Below are positions 1 to 9,560 of a DNA stretch of 34,861 bases, piece after piece. The stretch lies in contig CAYVRW010000009.1 in NCBI GenBank assembly GCA_964453575.1, forward strand, positions 1 through 34,861. Direction: 5' to 3'. Origin of the DNA: JABDBK01 sp964453575. GTDB lineage: Bacteria; Pseudomonadota; Gammaproteobacteria; DSM-16500. The number at the start of each line of letters is the position of its first letter. Within the stretch, counting starts at the first letter, position 1. Position numbers and translations under genes: made by a program. A model generated the notes under the pieces. That model did not search any database. It was not told the origin of the DNA and was given only the letters and a program-made list of their open reading frames with translations.

Positions 1-319
1 CTTCCGGTGGATTTTGTAAATCTGCATCCATAGTGATCACAATATCACCACGAACACGTTCAAATCCCGCCATAATGGCCATGTGTTGTCCAAAATTACC
101 GTTAAATTCAATCACCCGGATTTGCTCAGGTCTACGTTCATGCAATTGCTGTAGAATTTTGCTCGATTGATCTTTGCTGCCATCGTTAGTCAAAATAATT
201 TCATAAGGCTTTGCCAGAGCATCCAAGGTAGACGTAAGTCGTCTAAAGAGTTCTTCTAAATTTTTTTCTTCATTATAAACAGGAATCACAATGCTAATAT
301 AAGGTCTTTGCTGCAACAT
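1..319 (-). CDS. ArnC-like family 2 glycosyltransferase, N-terminal part (cut by window edge)
   Basis: The reverse strand reads in frame from an ATG at 319 to the window edge, about 106 codons, so only the N-terminal part is present. The translation begins MLQQRPYISIVIPVYNEE, then has an NDGSKDQS segment, a NFGQHMAIMAGF segment and DADLQNPPE at the edge. These are the nucleotide-binding strand, the first acidic motif and the DxD metal-binding motif of GT-A fold family 2 enzymes. The GQH-IMAGF and DADLQNPPE stretches are closest to what I know of ArnC and related polyprenyl-phosphate glycosyltransferases, which put a sugar on undecaprenyl phosphate at the inner membrane. The C-terminal membrane helices expected in that group lie outside the window. 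A GAGGCGAA ribosome site precedes the ATG. The family is clear; the sugar and acceptor are unknown. It is divergent from nth. Confidence 0.8.
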   Translation of the reverse strand, partial: MLQQRPYISIVIPVYNEEKNLEELFRRLTSTLDALAKPYEIILTNDGSKDQSSKILQQLHERRPEQIRVIEFNGNFGQHMAIMAGFERVRGDIVITMDADLQNPPE

Positions 320-391
320 CTTTTCGCCTCTAACTGGTTAGGTTAAGAATTATATTATACAATTGCATAAATTCTACTATTTTTTATACCT

Positions 392-1027
392 ATGAATGCA
401 AAAAAAATTTACGAAATATTTTCACGGTTCAAAAAAGCCAATCCCACTCCCACTACTGAATTGGTTTATCACAGTCCTTTTGAATTATTGGTGGCTGTGA
501 TACTTTCTGCGCAAGCAACCGATACTTCTGTTAATAAAGCAACCAAAATCTTATTTCCCATAGCTAATACTCCTGAAAAAATACTTGCTTTGGGTGAGGA
601 AAAACTAAAATCCTATGTCAAATCCATAGGTTTGTACAAAACAAAATCAGCTAATATCATCAAGATGTGTCATCTGCTTATCACAAAACATCATGGCAAA
701 GTACCTCATGATAGAGAAGCCCTAGAAGAACTCCCGGGTGTTGGACGAAAAACAGCAAATGTCATACTAAACACTTATTTTGGCGAACCAGTCATTGCGG
801 TTGATACCCATATTTTTCGAGTTGCACAACGCATTGGTTTGGCTAAAGGTAATACGCCTTTGGAAATTGAAAAACAATTAGTCAAAAAAATTCCCAAAGA
901 ATTTTTACATGATGCGCATCATTGGCTTATTTTACACGGACGCTATGTTTGTGTGGCACGTAAACCGAAATGTCCGGAGTGTATTATTAGGGATTTGTGT
1001 GAGTTTCCGGATAAAACGCCATCCTAA
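392..1027 (+). CDS. nth: Endonuclease III (DNA glycosylase/AP lyase)
   Basis: Bifunctional base-excision repair enzyme that removes oxidised pyrimidines and cuts the abasic site. The protein is 211 aa, as usual for the family. The helix-hairpin-helix reads LPGVGRKTANVIL, with the catalytic lysine at K120 and the aspartate of VDTHIF at D138. The C-terminal 4Fe-4S loop has cysteines at 187, 194, 197 and 203 (C-x6-C-x2-C-x5-C). All these positions match the E. coli numbering, so the start is well supported although no good Shine-Dalgarno sequence precedes it. It stands alone between a divergent glycosyltransferase gene and a convergent porin gene. Confidence 0.97.
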   Translation: MNAKKIYEIFSRFKKANPTPTTELVYHSPFELLVAVILSAQATDTSVNKATKILFPIANTPEKILALGEEKLKSYVKSIGLYKTKSANIIKMCHLLITKHHGKVPHDREALEELPGVGRKTANVILNTYFGEPVIAVDTHIFRVAQRIGLAKGNTPLEIEKQLVKKIPKEFLHDAHHWLILHGRYVCVARKPKCPECIIRDLCEFPDKTPS

Positions 1028-1063
1028 CCTAAGTCCTAAGCAGAAATGTGCAGATCGGCAGCA

Positions 1064-1118
1064 CCCTCATCCGCCCTATCGGGCACCTTCTCCCACCGAA
1101 AAGCGCGGTGGGAGAAGG
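1064..1118. repeat. Dispersed double-hairpin repeat between convergent genes
   Basis: There are two adjacent palindromes. The first is GCCC-TATC-GGGC at 1073-1084. The second is a perfect 13-bp stem, 1086-1098 pairing with 1106-1118, around a 7-base loop; its arm reads CCTTCTCCCACCG. The GC-rich sequence stands out in this AT-rich region, and its wording (CCCTCATCCGCCC...CACCTTCTCCC) resembles intergenic repeats found in many proteobacteria. It sits in the 100-base gap between the nth and porin stop codons, so it could end transcription from both sides, but no T-run follows on either strand. Confidence 0.6.
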
Positions 1119-1127
1119 GATTCTCGG

Positions 1128-2723
1128 CTAGAAATAATATTGGAACTGCAAGGTAATTACGTTTGCAGAATTACCGCTGCCAGTTGGCCCTGGTACGAGC
1201 GAGCCTGAAGAAGTATCCGATTTACCATAATTGACATCGCGGCGAAGCTCTAAACTTTGCAGTGTATTTCTCCAGAATGAAGTGTTCACCGCAAAGGAAT
1301 AACGCTTGGCTGGCAGGCCTATCGCCAAAGCATCATCACTTAATTGATAGCTTCCGCTGATCGATGTTGGATAGGTAATCCAAGGGATGTTATATATCAC
1401 TTCAAGATTTGCTGCTTGTGGTTTTGCTCCATCATCATTAAACGTCATATCCTGAACATTAAAACTAGTCGATGCAAGAATGTATTCTGCGATCATCTGC
1501 CAATTGTCACCTAAACTAAATTTAATATTAAAATCATAAGCAGGCACTCTATGCACTAAACTTTCATTGCCTGTTGCCACTTGAAAAACGAACGGGTTAG
1601 GTATATTGGTCGCACCGCCGTATACAAACGTTTCAATGGGGCCGCCAAAACCGCCAAACTGCGGTGGATTACTGGTATTATTACCGGTAAATTGCATGCC
1701 AAGCGAATCCGCTATATTACCTATCACCCCTGCACCAATAATGGCTCGGTATTTTTCTTGTTTAAAGGAATAACTTACATTAAGACCGCCATTATTGATA
1801 TTATGACTGCCGCCTGGATGGGCTGGGCCGCCAAAAATATAGCCGTTTATAAGTAATGAATTTTCTTGCTGTGATTTATAACCAATCACCAGCGCTCTTA
1901 CCAACGTTCTAGCTAAAATTTGGGTAAGCGGACTACTGACCATCGTGCTCGAATAAACACCAAATGGAACAAACATTTGACCCACACTTCCATAAAAAGG
2001 TGATTGGGTAAAATCACCTAATATGATGAAACCTTTTTTCACAAAAACACGTGAATTAAGCGCGCGATCATTGGAACTGAATGCACCGGTGTCAGTACCG
2101 ATATTATTATCATAAGCAAATTCAAAATAGGCTGAAGTCCATGGACTTGGGCCCATGATATAAGCATCAAGGTTAACCGAAGTTAAATCAATATCACTTG
2201 AGCCTTCAATGTTTGGTCCCTTTTTTCCTAACGCTTGGGCTTCCACAAGACCGCTTAACAAAATGTGTGACCCTATTGCTTTACCTCGAGGACGGCCCAA
2301 TGCTGCTAGACGTAAATCAATGCTTTTATCAATATTTAACAACATAATATCTTCATTGATACTAGGGCTATTGACGATTAAATCACCGCCTGCAAATTCC
2401 AATGGAACGCCAATGTAAGGGCCGCTTGACACAAAGGATTGTCCTGGAACGTCTAAATCCATAGGCAAATACAAGGGACCTCGGGTAGGTAAATCCGTAG
2501 GGCCTTCGATTTGCGAGTTACCTGACGCATTAGTGCCATCGTTCAATGCCGATGACTTATTGACTGGGGGCGTAAGCATGAGAGGAGGCTTAGTCGTTTT
2601 TTTATTTTTTCTAATGATTGATTTTTTGGGGGCGGTAGATGAATTTGTAAGTGCAAAAACCGGCTCAACCATTAACCCCAGCAAAGATAAACATAAAAAA
2701 AACGGAGTAAACCGTGCTTTCAT
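1128..2723 (-). CDS. LbtU-family outer-membrane porin (DUF3573-like)
   Basis: Outer-membrane beta-barrel of 531 aa. It starts with a signal peptide, MKARFTPFFLCLSLLGLMVE followed by PVFA, and a low-complexity basic and proline-rich linker to about residue 70. The conserved part begins at GPYIGVPLEFAGGDLIVNSP and continues with alternating strands typical of a barrel (for example AYFEFAYDNN, FQVATGN, FNIKFSLGDNW). It ends LQFQYYF, with the terminal phenylalanine that the BAM machinery recognises. The GPYIGVPLEF/SPSINEDIMLL wording is what I associate with the Legionella LbtU siderophore-receptor family and its Coxiella and Rickettsiella relatives. Iron uptake is inferred only from that family. 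A GAGGAGCGAGTT ribosome site precedes the ATG. I found no convincing Fur box upstream. Confidence 0.8.
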   Translation of the reverse strand: MKARFTPFFLCLSLLGLMVEPVFALTNSSTAPKKSIIRKNKKTTKPPLMLTPPVNKSSALNDGTNASGNSQIEGPTDLPTRGPLYLPMDLDVPGQSFVSSGPYIGVPLEFAGGDLIVNSPSINEDIMLLNIDKSIDLRLAALGRPRGKAIGSHILLSGLVEAQALGKKGPNIEGSSDIDLTSVNLDAYIMGPSPWTSAYFEFAYDNNIGTDTGAFSSNDRALNSRVFVKKGFIILGDFTQSPFYGSVGQMFVPFGVYSSTMVSSPLTQILARTLVRALVIGYKSQQENSLLINGYIFGGPAHPGGSHNINNGGLNVSYSFKQEKYRAIIGAGVIGNIADSLGMQFTGNNTSNPPQFGGFGGPIETFVYGGATNIPNPFVFQVATGNESLVHRVPAYDFNIKFSLGDNWQMIAEYILASTSFNVQDMTFNDDGAKPQAANLEVIYNIPWITYPTSISGSYQLSDDALAIGLPAKRYSFAVNTSFWRNTLQSLELRRDVNYGKSDTSSGSLVPGPTGSGNSANVITLQFQYYF

Positions 2724-2905
2724 AACTCGCTCCTCGTTTTGTTAAAAATTCTTGTAAGTTGATAAAGTTACCACACATTTAAAATCAATCTCAAGAAAAT
2801 ATTTTTATTTTTTTCCCAGACAAAAATGACCGATAATTAAATATGGATTGCAGGAACGATAGCTTATCCGTTACACTTGGCAGACTTTTACACTAAATAG
2901 TCCAC

Positions 2906-4432
2906 ATGAAAATCGACCAGCTACTAAAACCGGGTATTTTTGGCAATTGTCTTGCATTGCTCGCGGGCGCAATATTGACATTAGCTTTTGCGCCTTTTTT
3001 TATCTTCCCACTGGCTATCCTATCCCCCGCCCTATTATTAGCTCTTTGGCTCCATTTAACGCCAAAACAAGCTTTTTTACGCGGTTGGCTTTTTGGTTTA
3101 GGATTGTTTGGTACGGGCGTTTATTGGGTTTTTATCAGCATCCATACTTATGGGAATGCATCCATCTTATTGGCAGGATTTATTACCAGTGTATTTATCG
3201 CTTTTTTAGCTTTATTTCCTGCTTATTGCGGATACTTACTTAATCGTTATTTTCCTTATCCAACAGAAGCAAAAATAATCTTTGCTTTTTCAAGCATCTG
3301 GCTTTTATTAGAATGGATACGCAGCTGGCTTTTTACAGGATTTCCTTGGCTATTATTAGGCGACAGCCAAATTTATTCGCCTCTTAAAGGTTATGCGCCC
3401 ATCATGAGCGTTTACGGGGTTTCATTGGTTGTTTTGCTTAGCAGCGGCTTGCTCGTGAATAGCGTGATCAAAGCACACAAACATCATTATAAAAGCATGG
3501 TTCTCAATTTATTACTTATCGGTACCTTGTGGATTACAGGTTACGGTTTGTCCTTTCTTTCTTGGACCAAACCTCAAGGCTCACCTATACAAGTAAGTCT
3601 AATTCAAGGAAATATAGATCAGGGAGTAAAATGGTCTGATGATCATCTCGCATCAACCCTCAAGTTATATCACAAACTAACCCAGGAAAACTGGGGCAGT
3701 AAAATTATTATATGGCCCGAAAACGCCATACCGCTTTCTCTGCAAAATGCTATGCCTTTTGTTGATAAATTAGGCGAAGAAGCAAAAGATAATAAAGCAA
3801 CCCTTATCACCGGGATACCTATTCAAAATGGTAACGAAAATAATTATTTTAATGCAGTCATTGCGGTAGGACATGATTTTAATTTTTATCTCAAACAAAG
3901 ACTGGTTCCTTTTGGCGAATATACACCTTTTGCTAATTATCTTACGAAAGTTATGGATCATTTCAACATTCCCATGTCTAGCATGGTGCCTAGTAATCGA
4001 AAAACAAAACCTCTTTATGCACAAGGCATAGAAATTGCTACCTTTATTTGCTATGAAATTGCCTTCCCGGAACTTGTAAAACTGCAAAATGATAATATTG
4101 GAATATTACTTACGGTAAGTAACGATGCTTGGTTTGGCCACTCTATTGCATCATCACAACATATGGCCATGGCACAAATGCGGGCCATTGAACTTGCAAG
4201 ACCCGTTCTTTTTGTGTCAAACACAGGAATAACGAGTATTATCAGGCCCAATGGCACTATTCAATCATCAATACCAGCTTTTCAAACTGCTGTATTAACC
4301 GATAAAGTTCAAGCCATGACTGGAAAAACATTATGGCAAAAACGCGGCATGGATTCACTGCTGCTCATGGCCATTTCATTCTTGATCATTTCTATTAAAT
4401 CACAAAGAAAAGCAAAGAAAAAAGCGAGTTAA
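2906..4432 (+). CDS. lnt: Apolipoprotein N-acyltransferase
   Basis: Inner-membrane enzyme that adds the third acyl chain to the N-terminal cysteine of lipoproteins, the last step before Lol export. It is 508 aa. Residues 1 to about 225 hold several hydrophobic helices, and the rest is a nitrilase-like domain with the catalytic triad: E272 in WPENAIP, K330 in LKQRLVPFGEY and C382 in FICYEIAFPE. E. coli Lnt has E267, K335 and C387. It is the first gene of a tight plus-strand run and ends 6 bases before leuS. The lspA product elsewhere in the window acts one step earlier in the same pathway. Confidence 0.97.
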   Translation: MKIDQLLKPGIFGNCLALLAGAILTLAFAPFFIFPLAILSPALLLALWLHLTPKQAFLRGWLFGLGLFGTGVYWVFISIHTYGNASILLAGFITSVFIAFLALFPAYCGYLLNRYFPYPTEAKIIFAFSSIWLLLEWIRSWLFTGFPWLLLGDSQIYSPLKGYAPIMSVYGVSLVVLLSSGLLVNSVIKAHKHHYKSMVLNLLLIGTLWITGYGLSFLSWTKPQGSPIQVSLIQGNIDQGVKWSDDHLASTLKLYHKLTQENWGSKIIIWPENAIPLSLQNAMPFVDKLGEEAKDNKATLITGIPIQNGNENNYFNAVIAVGHDFNFYLKQRLVPFGEYTPFANYLTKVMDHFNIPMSSMVPSNRKTKPLYAQGIEIATFICYEIAFPELVKLQNDNIGILLTVSNDAWFGHSIASSQHMAMAQMRAIELARPVLFVSNTGITSIIRPNGTIQSSIPAFQTAVLTDKVQAMTGKTLWQKRGMDSLLLMAISFLIISIKSQRKAKKKAS

Positions 4433-4438
4433 GCTAAT

Positions 4439-6913
4439 ATGGAAGAACAATACAATCCACAAAAAATTGAAGAATCTACACAACGACTTTGGGAGGAACG
4501 TAATTGTTTCAAAGCAGTCGAAGCAGTCAACCAGGAAAAGTTCTATTGCTTAACCATGTTTCCCTACCCTAGCGGCAGACTACATATAGGACATGCCCGT
4601 GTTTATACGATAGGGGATGTGATTAGTCGATATAATCGCATGCTGGGCAAAAATGTGATGCAGCCAATGGGTTGGGATGCATTTGGTCTTCCTGCTGAAA
4701 ATGCTGCAATTAAACATAATATTCCTCCTGCTGAATGGACTTATAAAAATATTGATTTCATGCGCAATCAAATGAAACGATTAGGTTTTGCTTATGATTG
4801 GAGCCGTGAACTGACCACATGCTCGCCTGACTATTATCGTTGGGAACAATGGTTTTTCTTAAAAATGTATGAAAAAGGGTTGGTTTACAGAAAAAATGCT
4901 GAAGTTAATTGGGATCCTGTCGATCAAACCGTGCTTGCCAATGAGCAAGTCATCGATGGACGCGGTTGGCGCTCAGGTGCTTTGGTTGAACGCCGTGAAA
5001 TTCCTCAATGGTTTTTTAAAATAACCCATTATGCTGAAGAATTATTAAAAGACATTGATAAACTTGAGCATTGGCCTGAACAAGTCCGAACCATGCAAAA
5101 AAACTGGATTGGAAAATCAGAAGGTGCCGAGGTTGTCTTTAAAACGGATGACTGTGATCTTACCATTTTTACCACCCGTCCCGATACATTGTTTGGTGTT
5201 ACCTATATTGCCGTAGCACCGCAACATCCTCTTGCAAAAAAAGCTGCGCAACATAATCCGGCCATCCAAGATTTTTTAGATGCATGTAAAAATATTAAAG
5301 TTGCTGAAGCGGAAATGGCAACCATGGAAAAACGCGGTTTACCTTTAGGTTTAAACGCCATCCATCCTATTACGCATGAACCCATTCCCATTTGGGTCGC
5401 GAACTTTGTTCTTATGGAATATGGTGCTGGAGCCGTGATGGCTGTGCCTGCTCATGATCAACGCGACTTTGAATTTGCTAAACAATATGATTTACCCATC
5501 AAACAAGTGATCATACCCATTGATCAAACGGTTTGGGATTTTTCTAATGGTGCTTTCACACAACCTGGGGAATTAATTGATTCCATGCAGTTTACAGGTT
5601 TTACATCAAAAGAAGCGGTGGAGCAAATCATTGAGTTCCTTGAAAACCATGGCAAAGGTAAACGTAAAATCCATTATCGATTGCGAGACTGGAGTATTTC
5701 AAGACAGCGGTATTGGGGCGCGCCTATTCCCATGATTTATTGCGACACATGCGGGCCTGTTCCTGTGCCTGAGGAAGATTTGCCTGTGGTTTTACCGGAA
5801 CAAGTGAATTTCACCGGTGTTACATCTCCACTTAAAGCGACACCTGCTTTTTATGAAACAACATGCCCACGCTGCAAAAAGCCCGCCCATCGCGAAACGG
5901 ATACTTTTGATACTTTTTTTGAGTCATCCTGGTATTACGCACGCTTTGCTTGTAAAAAACAAGACAACATGATGTTAGATGGACGTGCCAATTATTGGGT
6001 GCCCGTCGATCAATATATAGGTGGTGTGGAACACGCTGTGCTGCATTTGCTGTATGCCAGATTCATTCACAAGGCATTACGTGATCTAGAATTATTAAAC
6101 AGCGATGAACCTTTTACGCGTCTATTGACCCAAGGACATGTGCTAAACCAAGGCATTAAAATGTCCAAATCCAAAGGCAATATCGTCGACCCTGATGCGT
6201 TAATCGATAAACTGGGTGCAGATACCGTACGTTTATTTATTATTTTTGCAGCACCTCCTGAGCAAAATCTTGAATGGTCAGATAGCGGTGTTGAAGGTGC
6301 GCATCGATTTTTAAAACGTTTATGGGCATTCGCCTACGAGAACAGAGAAATCATTAGCAAACAAAATAACGCGCAAGATCCGGCTGAAATCAATTTTGAT
6401 GAAATGGATAGTAAGCATCGTGATATATTGCGCCAAATTTATGAAATACTCGATCAAACTAAATTTGATTATGAGCGTCTGCAACTTAACACGGTGGTTT
6501 CAGGTTGCATGAAGTTATTCAACATTCTAAATAAAATGCCTGATGCAGAATTAAAAGACCATGCTTATATTATTCATAAAGGAATGGGCTTTTTATTACG
6601 TTTACTTGCACCTGTTGCACCGCATATCACGCAGCAACTTTGGCATGATTTACATTATAAAGGCCTGCTTATTCAAGCGCCTTGGCCTAAAGGTAATGCT
6701 TCAGCCTTGAAAATGGATAACATTGAATTAGTGGTCCAAATTAATGGTAAATTACGAACGCGCATTATTGTGCCTACTATGGCTGATGCTAAAGCCATCG
6801 AAGAAATCGCACTTGCTGATGCAAAAGTCCAGTTGTCTACGACTAATAAAATCGTTAAAAAAGTGATTACCGTTCCTGGAAGATTAGTTAATATTGTAAC
6901 AAGTGACATCTAA
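4439..6913 (+). CDS. leuS: Leucyl-tRNA synthetase
   Basis: Class I aminoacyl-tRNA synthetase charging tRNA-Leu, 824 aa. The HIGH signature is HIGH at 49-52 within YPSGRLHIGHARVY, and the KMSKS signature is at 574-578 (GIKMSKSKGN). An editing domain is inserted between them (TIFTTRPDTLFGVTYIAVAP near residue 243, YGAGAVMAVPAHDQRDFEFA further on). The C-terminal anticodon-binding and LeuRS-specific domains are complete. It follows lnt by 6 bases and precedes lptE by 8, so it is almost certainly co-transcribed with both. The Shine-Dalgarno sequence is poor, which suggests translation coupled to lnt. Confidence 0.98.
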   Translation: MEEQYNPQKIEESTQRLWEERNCFKAVEAVNQEKFYCLTMFPYPSGRLHIGHARVYTIGDVISRYNRMLGKNVMQPMGWDAFGLPAENAAIKHNIPPAEWTYKNIDFMRNQMKRLGFAYDWSRELTTCSPDYYRWEQWFFLKMYEKGLVYRKNAEVNWDPVDQTVLANEQVIDGRGWRSGALVERREIPQWFFKITHYAEELLKDIDKLEHWPEQVRTMQKNWIGKSEGAEVVFKTDDCDLTIFTTRPDTLFGVTYIAVAPQHPLAKKAAQHNPAIQDFLDACKNIKVAEAEMATMEKRGLPLGLNAIHPITHEPIPIWVANFVLMEYGAGAVMAVPAHDQRDFEFAKQYDLPIKQVIIPIDQTVWDFSNGAFTQPGELIDSMQFTGFTSKEAVEQIIEFLENHGKGKRKIHYRLRDWSISRQRYWGAPIPMIYCDTCGPVPVPEEDLPVVLPEQVNFTGVTSPLKATPAFYETTCPRCKKPAHRETDTFDTFFESSWYYARFACKKQDNMMLDGRANYWVPVDQYIGGVEHAVLHLLYARFIHKALRDLELLNSDEPFTRLLTQGHVLNQGIKMSKSKGNIVDPDALIDKLGADTVRLFIIFAAPPEQNLEWSDSGVEGAHRFLKRLWAFAYENREIISKQNNAQDPAEINFDEMDSKHRDILRQIYEILDQTKFDYERLQLNTVVSGCMKLFNILNKMPDAELKDHAYIIHKGMGFLLRLLAPVAPHITQQLWHDLHYKGLLIQAPWPKGNASALKMDNIELVVQINGKLRTRIIVPTMADAKAIEEIALADAKVQLSTTNKIVKKVITVPGRLVNIVTSDI

Positions 6914-6921
6914 GGTCATCC

Positions 6922-7458
6922 ATGATCTCAAAAATAGTGCGCGCTTGGTTTTTCATCTTGCTGTTAGTTAACATAACTAGCTGTGGGTATCATTTACGTG
7001 GGCCCATGCCGCTTGCTCCTCTTCTCTACAAGCTTTATTTAGAAACGAATGATCCTTATGGACAACTTACACGATACTTAAATCAATTTTTAAAAGTGTC
7101 AGGCGTTACTTTAGTTGAAAAACGCGAAGATGCTACGGCTGTTTTAGTGATATTACGTGAAACGACTTCACAACAATTATTAGGCATGAGCAGTACGCAG
7201 CAAACTCGTCAGTATAATCTCATTTTGAATGTTATTTTCCAAGTTACCGACCCTCAAGGTAAAATAGTCGTACCGCCGCAAAGCATTACCCAAACACGTT
7301 CATTTACCATTAAATCCGATCAAATACTTGCTGGCAGCAATGAGGCGAATAATTTGTATAATCAAATGAGGCAAGCCATTACTTACGATATTATGGCAAG
7401 GCTAAGTTCAAAAGAAATTAACCGCCTATTGATGCCTGAGGCCATAAACAAACCATGA
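6922..7458 (+). CDS. lptE: LPS-assembly lipoprotein LptE
   Basis: Outer-membrane lipoprotein that plugs the LptD barrel in lipopolysaccharide export. It is 178 aa with a short basic start, a hydrophobic stretch and the lipobox ITS-C with the acylated cysteine at residue 21, followed by GYHLRGP, the family's typical beginning of the mature protein. The position directly after leuS and before holA is the classic gammaproteobacterial arrangement and supports the call, since LptE sequences diverge quickly. The stop codon overlaps the holA start (ATGA), so the two are translationally coupled. Confidence 0.93.
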   Translation: MISKIVRAWFFILLLVNITSCGYHLRGPMPLAPLLYKLYLETNDPYGQLTRYLNQFLKVSGVTLVEKREDATAVLVILRETTSQQLLGMSSTQQTRQYNLILNVIFQVTDPQGKIVVPPQSITQTRSFTIKSDQILAGSNEANNLYNQMRQAITYDIMARLSSKEINRLLMPEAINKP

Positions 7459-8477
7459 AATTAGCTTATGCACAATTAACACAACACTTAAGCAAAACCT
7501 TAGCACCTATTTATCTTGTTCATGGTGATGAACCTTTATTAGTAGAAGAAACGATAGATACTATTTGTAAAGCAGCGCAAACAGCAGGATTCACAGAGCG
7601 TATCACTACTAGCACAGAATCAGGAACCGATTGGGGCAAACATCTCTACGCTGATACCCATAGTATTTCCTTATTTACTCAAAAAAAAATAATCCTTTTA
7701 AACCTAAACCATATCAAATTAAATGCTGCCAATGGAAAAATAATAGAAGAATATGCGCAAAAACCTATGGCAGATACCCTTCTCATTATTCAAAGCAGTA
7801 AACTTGATATCAAACTTGAAAAATCAAATTGGTTTAAAGCCATTGAAATACAAGGTGTCATCATTACTCTTTGGCCCATCAGTCCTGAACAAATGCCTGC
7901 ATGGATGATTGCCCGTGCAAAAAAATTCAACTTAACCATGACAAAATTTGGTGCTGAATGGCTTGCGTCACAAATGGAAGGTCATTTACTGGCAGCTTCG
8001 CAAGAAATTGAAAAACTTTCTTTGCTGCAACCTGATGGCACGCTTGATGATCAAACCATTCAAGCAGCAGTGACAGACAATGCACGTTTCGATATTTTTA
8101 ATTTGGTCGATAGTGCATTACTTGGTAACACTCAGCGTACGCTGCGCATTTTACAAAACCTTGCTCTCGAAAATAGTGAGCCTGCTATTATTTTATGGGC
8201 GTTAGCACGTGAATTACGCATGCTTGCTGAATTACAAAAAAAAATAGCAGAAGGTCAGTCACTTTCTCAATTATTTGCTTCATTTCATATTTGGGAAAAA
8301 CGTCAACCTTTGATTAAAGCTGTCTTGAAACGTCATAAACAAAATGACTTTTGGGATATGTTAATCCATGCGACTAAAATCGACAGAATCATTAAAGGTG
8401 GTGAATTGGGTAATGTTTGGGATGAATTAGAAGCTTTGGTTATAAGAATAAGCATGCTTGGCGGGCAGATGGTATAA
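7455..8477 (+). CDS. holA: DNA polymerase III delta subunit
   Basis: Clamp-loader subunit that opens the sliding clamp, 340 aa, close to the family length of about 340. The N-terminus reads IYLVHGDEPLLVEETID, the degenerate AAA+ domain start of HolA. WPISPEQMPAWM and the C-terminal ARFDIFNLVDSALLGN and ALARELRML segments are also typical. It overlaps lptE by 4 bases and is followed after 34 bases by nadD, as in other gammaproteobacteria. Confidence 0.95.
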   Translation: MKLAYAQLTQHLSKTLAPIYLVHGDEPLLVEETIDTICKAAQTAGFTERITTSTESGTDWGKHLYADTHSISLFTQKKIILLNLNHIKLNAANGKIIEEYAQKPMADTLLIIQSSKLDIKLEKSNWFKAIEIQGVIITLWPISPEQMPAWMIARAKKFNLTMTKFGAEWLASQMEGHLLAASQEIEKLSLLQPDGTLDDQTIQAAVTDNARFDIFNLVDSALLGNTQRTLRILQNLALENSEPAIILWALARELRMLAELQKKIAEGQSLSQLFASFHIWEKRQPLIKAVLKRHKQNDFWDMLIHATKIDRIIKGGELGNVWDELEALVIRISMLGGQMV

Positions 8478-8511
8478 TAAAATATAACATGAGAGTAATT
8501 GGACAATTTTT

Positions 8512-9159
8512 ATGCTAAAACCCATAGGCATTCTAGGCGGCACTTTCGACCCTATCCATTTCGGGCATTTACGTATGGCACTCGAATTGCAGCAAGCCCT
8601 AAACTTGGCTGAAGTGCGTTTTGTTCCCTGTTTTCAACCACCCCATCGACCATCACCTATGGCCTCTCCTGAAGATAGATTAGCCATGGTACGTGCGGCC
8701 ATTATCGATGAACCTGCACTCAAAGTAGATGATTGCGAAATTAAGCGCCAAGGCGTGTCATATATGATTGATACCCTGATTTATTTGCGTAATAATAACC
8801 CAGAGACACCGCTTTGCTTGATTATGGGTATAGATGCCTTATTAGGTTTCGCCAGTTGGCACCGTTATGAAGAAATATTAACCTTGGCCCACTTAGTGAT
8901 TGCCCATAGACCGCAATATCATATTCCTCATGAAGGAATTATTTCCCAATTAATTCATAAACATAGGCAAATGAGTTCAATGATTATACATGAATCGCTT
9001 GCTGGGTCTATTATTCTACACCCCGTAACACCCCTGGATATTTCAGCGACCGAAATACGCAAACAAATAGCTATTGATAAAAGTCCGCGCTATTTATTAC
9101 CAGAAAACGTCTATAAATACATTAAAGAACATGGAATCTACCGTATTTGTCATATATAA
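8512..9159 (+). CDS. nadD: Nicotinate-nucleotide adenylyltransferase
   Basis: Makes nicotinate adenine dinucleotide from NaMN and ATP in NAD synthesis. The protein is 215 aa. The nucleotidyltransferase signature HFGH is at 16-19 in GILGGTFDPIHFGHLRMA, and the second signature ISATEIR is at 177-183. The start ATG has only a weak upstream TTGGA. A TATAAT-like stretch lies in the end of holA, but without a -35 partner, so I treat the gene as part of the lnt-rlmH run. Confidence 0.96.
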   Translation: MLKPIGILGGTFDPIHFGHLRMALELQQALNLAEVRFVPCFQPPHRPSPMASPEDRLAMVRAAIIDEPALKVDDCEIKRQGVSYMIDTLIYLRNNNPETPLCLIMGIDALLGFASWHRYEEILTLAHLVIAHRPQYHIPHEGIISQLIHKHRQMSSMIIHESLAGSIILHPVTPLDISATEIRKQIAIDKSPRYLLPENVYKYIKEHGIYRICHI

Positions 9160-9191
9160 TTAAATTGTGTCCTCCACATAGGAAGCGCAGA

Positions 9192-9560
9192 ATGCATACT
9201 TCGCACCTAGAGCAAATTGCAATAGAAGCACTCAACGATTTAAAAGCCTTAGACCTCATAACCATCGATATCCGAACATTAACAACCCTTGCTGATTCCA
9301 TGATTATCTGTACCGGGCGCTCCAATCGGCATGTCAAATCACTTGCAGAAAATATCGTCGAAAAAGCTAAACAAAACCATCACGCTTACATCAAAACAGA
9401 AGGTCATAAAGAAGGTGAGTGGGTTATCGTTGATTTAGCTGATGTTATTGTACATATCATGCTTCCCGCAACCAGAGAATTTTATAATCTAGAAGACCTC
9501 TGGGAACCTATTGAACAGATGCGAGAACTGCATGCGAATTCGTCTTCTGGCCATAGGTAA
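9192..9560 (+). CDS. rsfS: Ribosomal silencing factor RsfS
   Basis: Binds L14 on the large subunit and stops subunit joining in starved cells. I chose the ATG at 9192 (MHTSHLEQIAIEAL, 122 aa) because an AGGAAG ribosome site lies just upstream and the length then fits the family. An in-frame ATG 15 codons earlier would overlap nadD and lacks a ribosome site. The core reads GHKEGEWVIVDLADVIVHIM followed by LPATREFYNLEDLW, the hallmark of the family. It lies between nadD and rlmH in the usual order and overlaps rlmH by 29 bases. Confidence 0.95.
   Translation: MHTSHLEQIAIEALNDLKALDLITIDIRTLTTLADSMIICTGRSNRHVKSLAENIVEKAKQNHHAYIKTEGHKEGEWVIVDLADVIVHIMLPATREFYNLEDLWEPIEQMRELHANSSSGHR

Noticed and set aside
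909..1208. A plus-strand ORF of 99 codons overlapping the end of nth and the repeat
   Set aside because: It lies out of frame inside nth and the porin gene and has no family features.
2724..2905. Fur box between the porin and lnt genes
   Set aside because: Only AT-rich sequence without a GATAAT-type inverted repeat was seen.
8473..8478. TATAAT in the end of holA as a nadD promoter
   Set aside because: No -35 hexamer at a workable distance was found.
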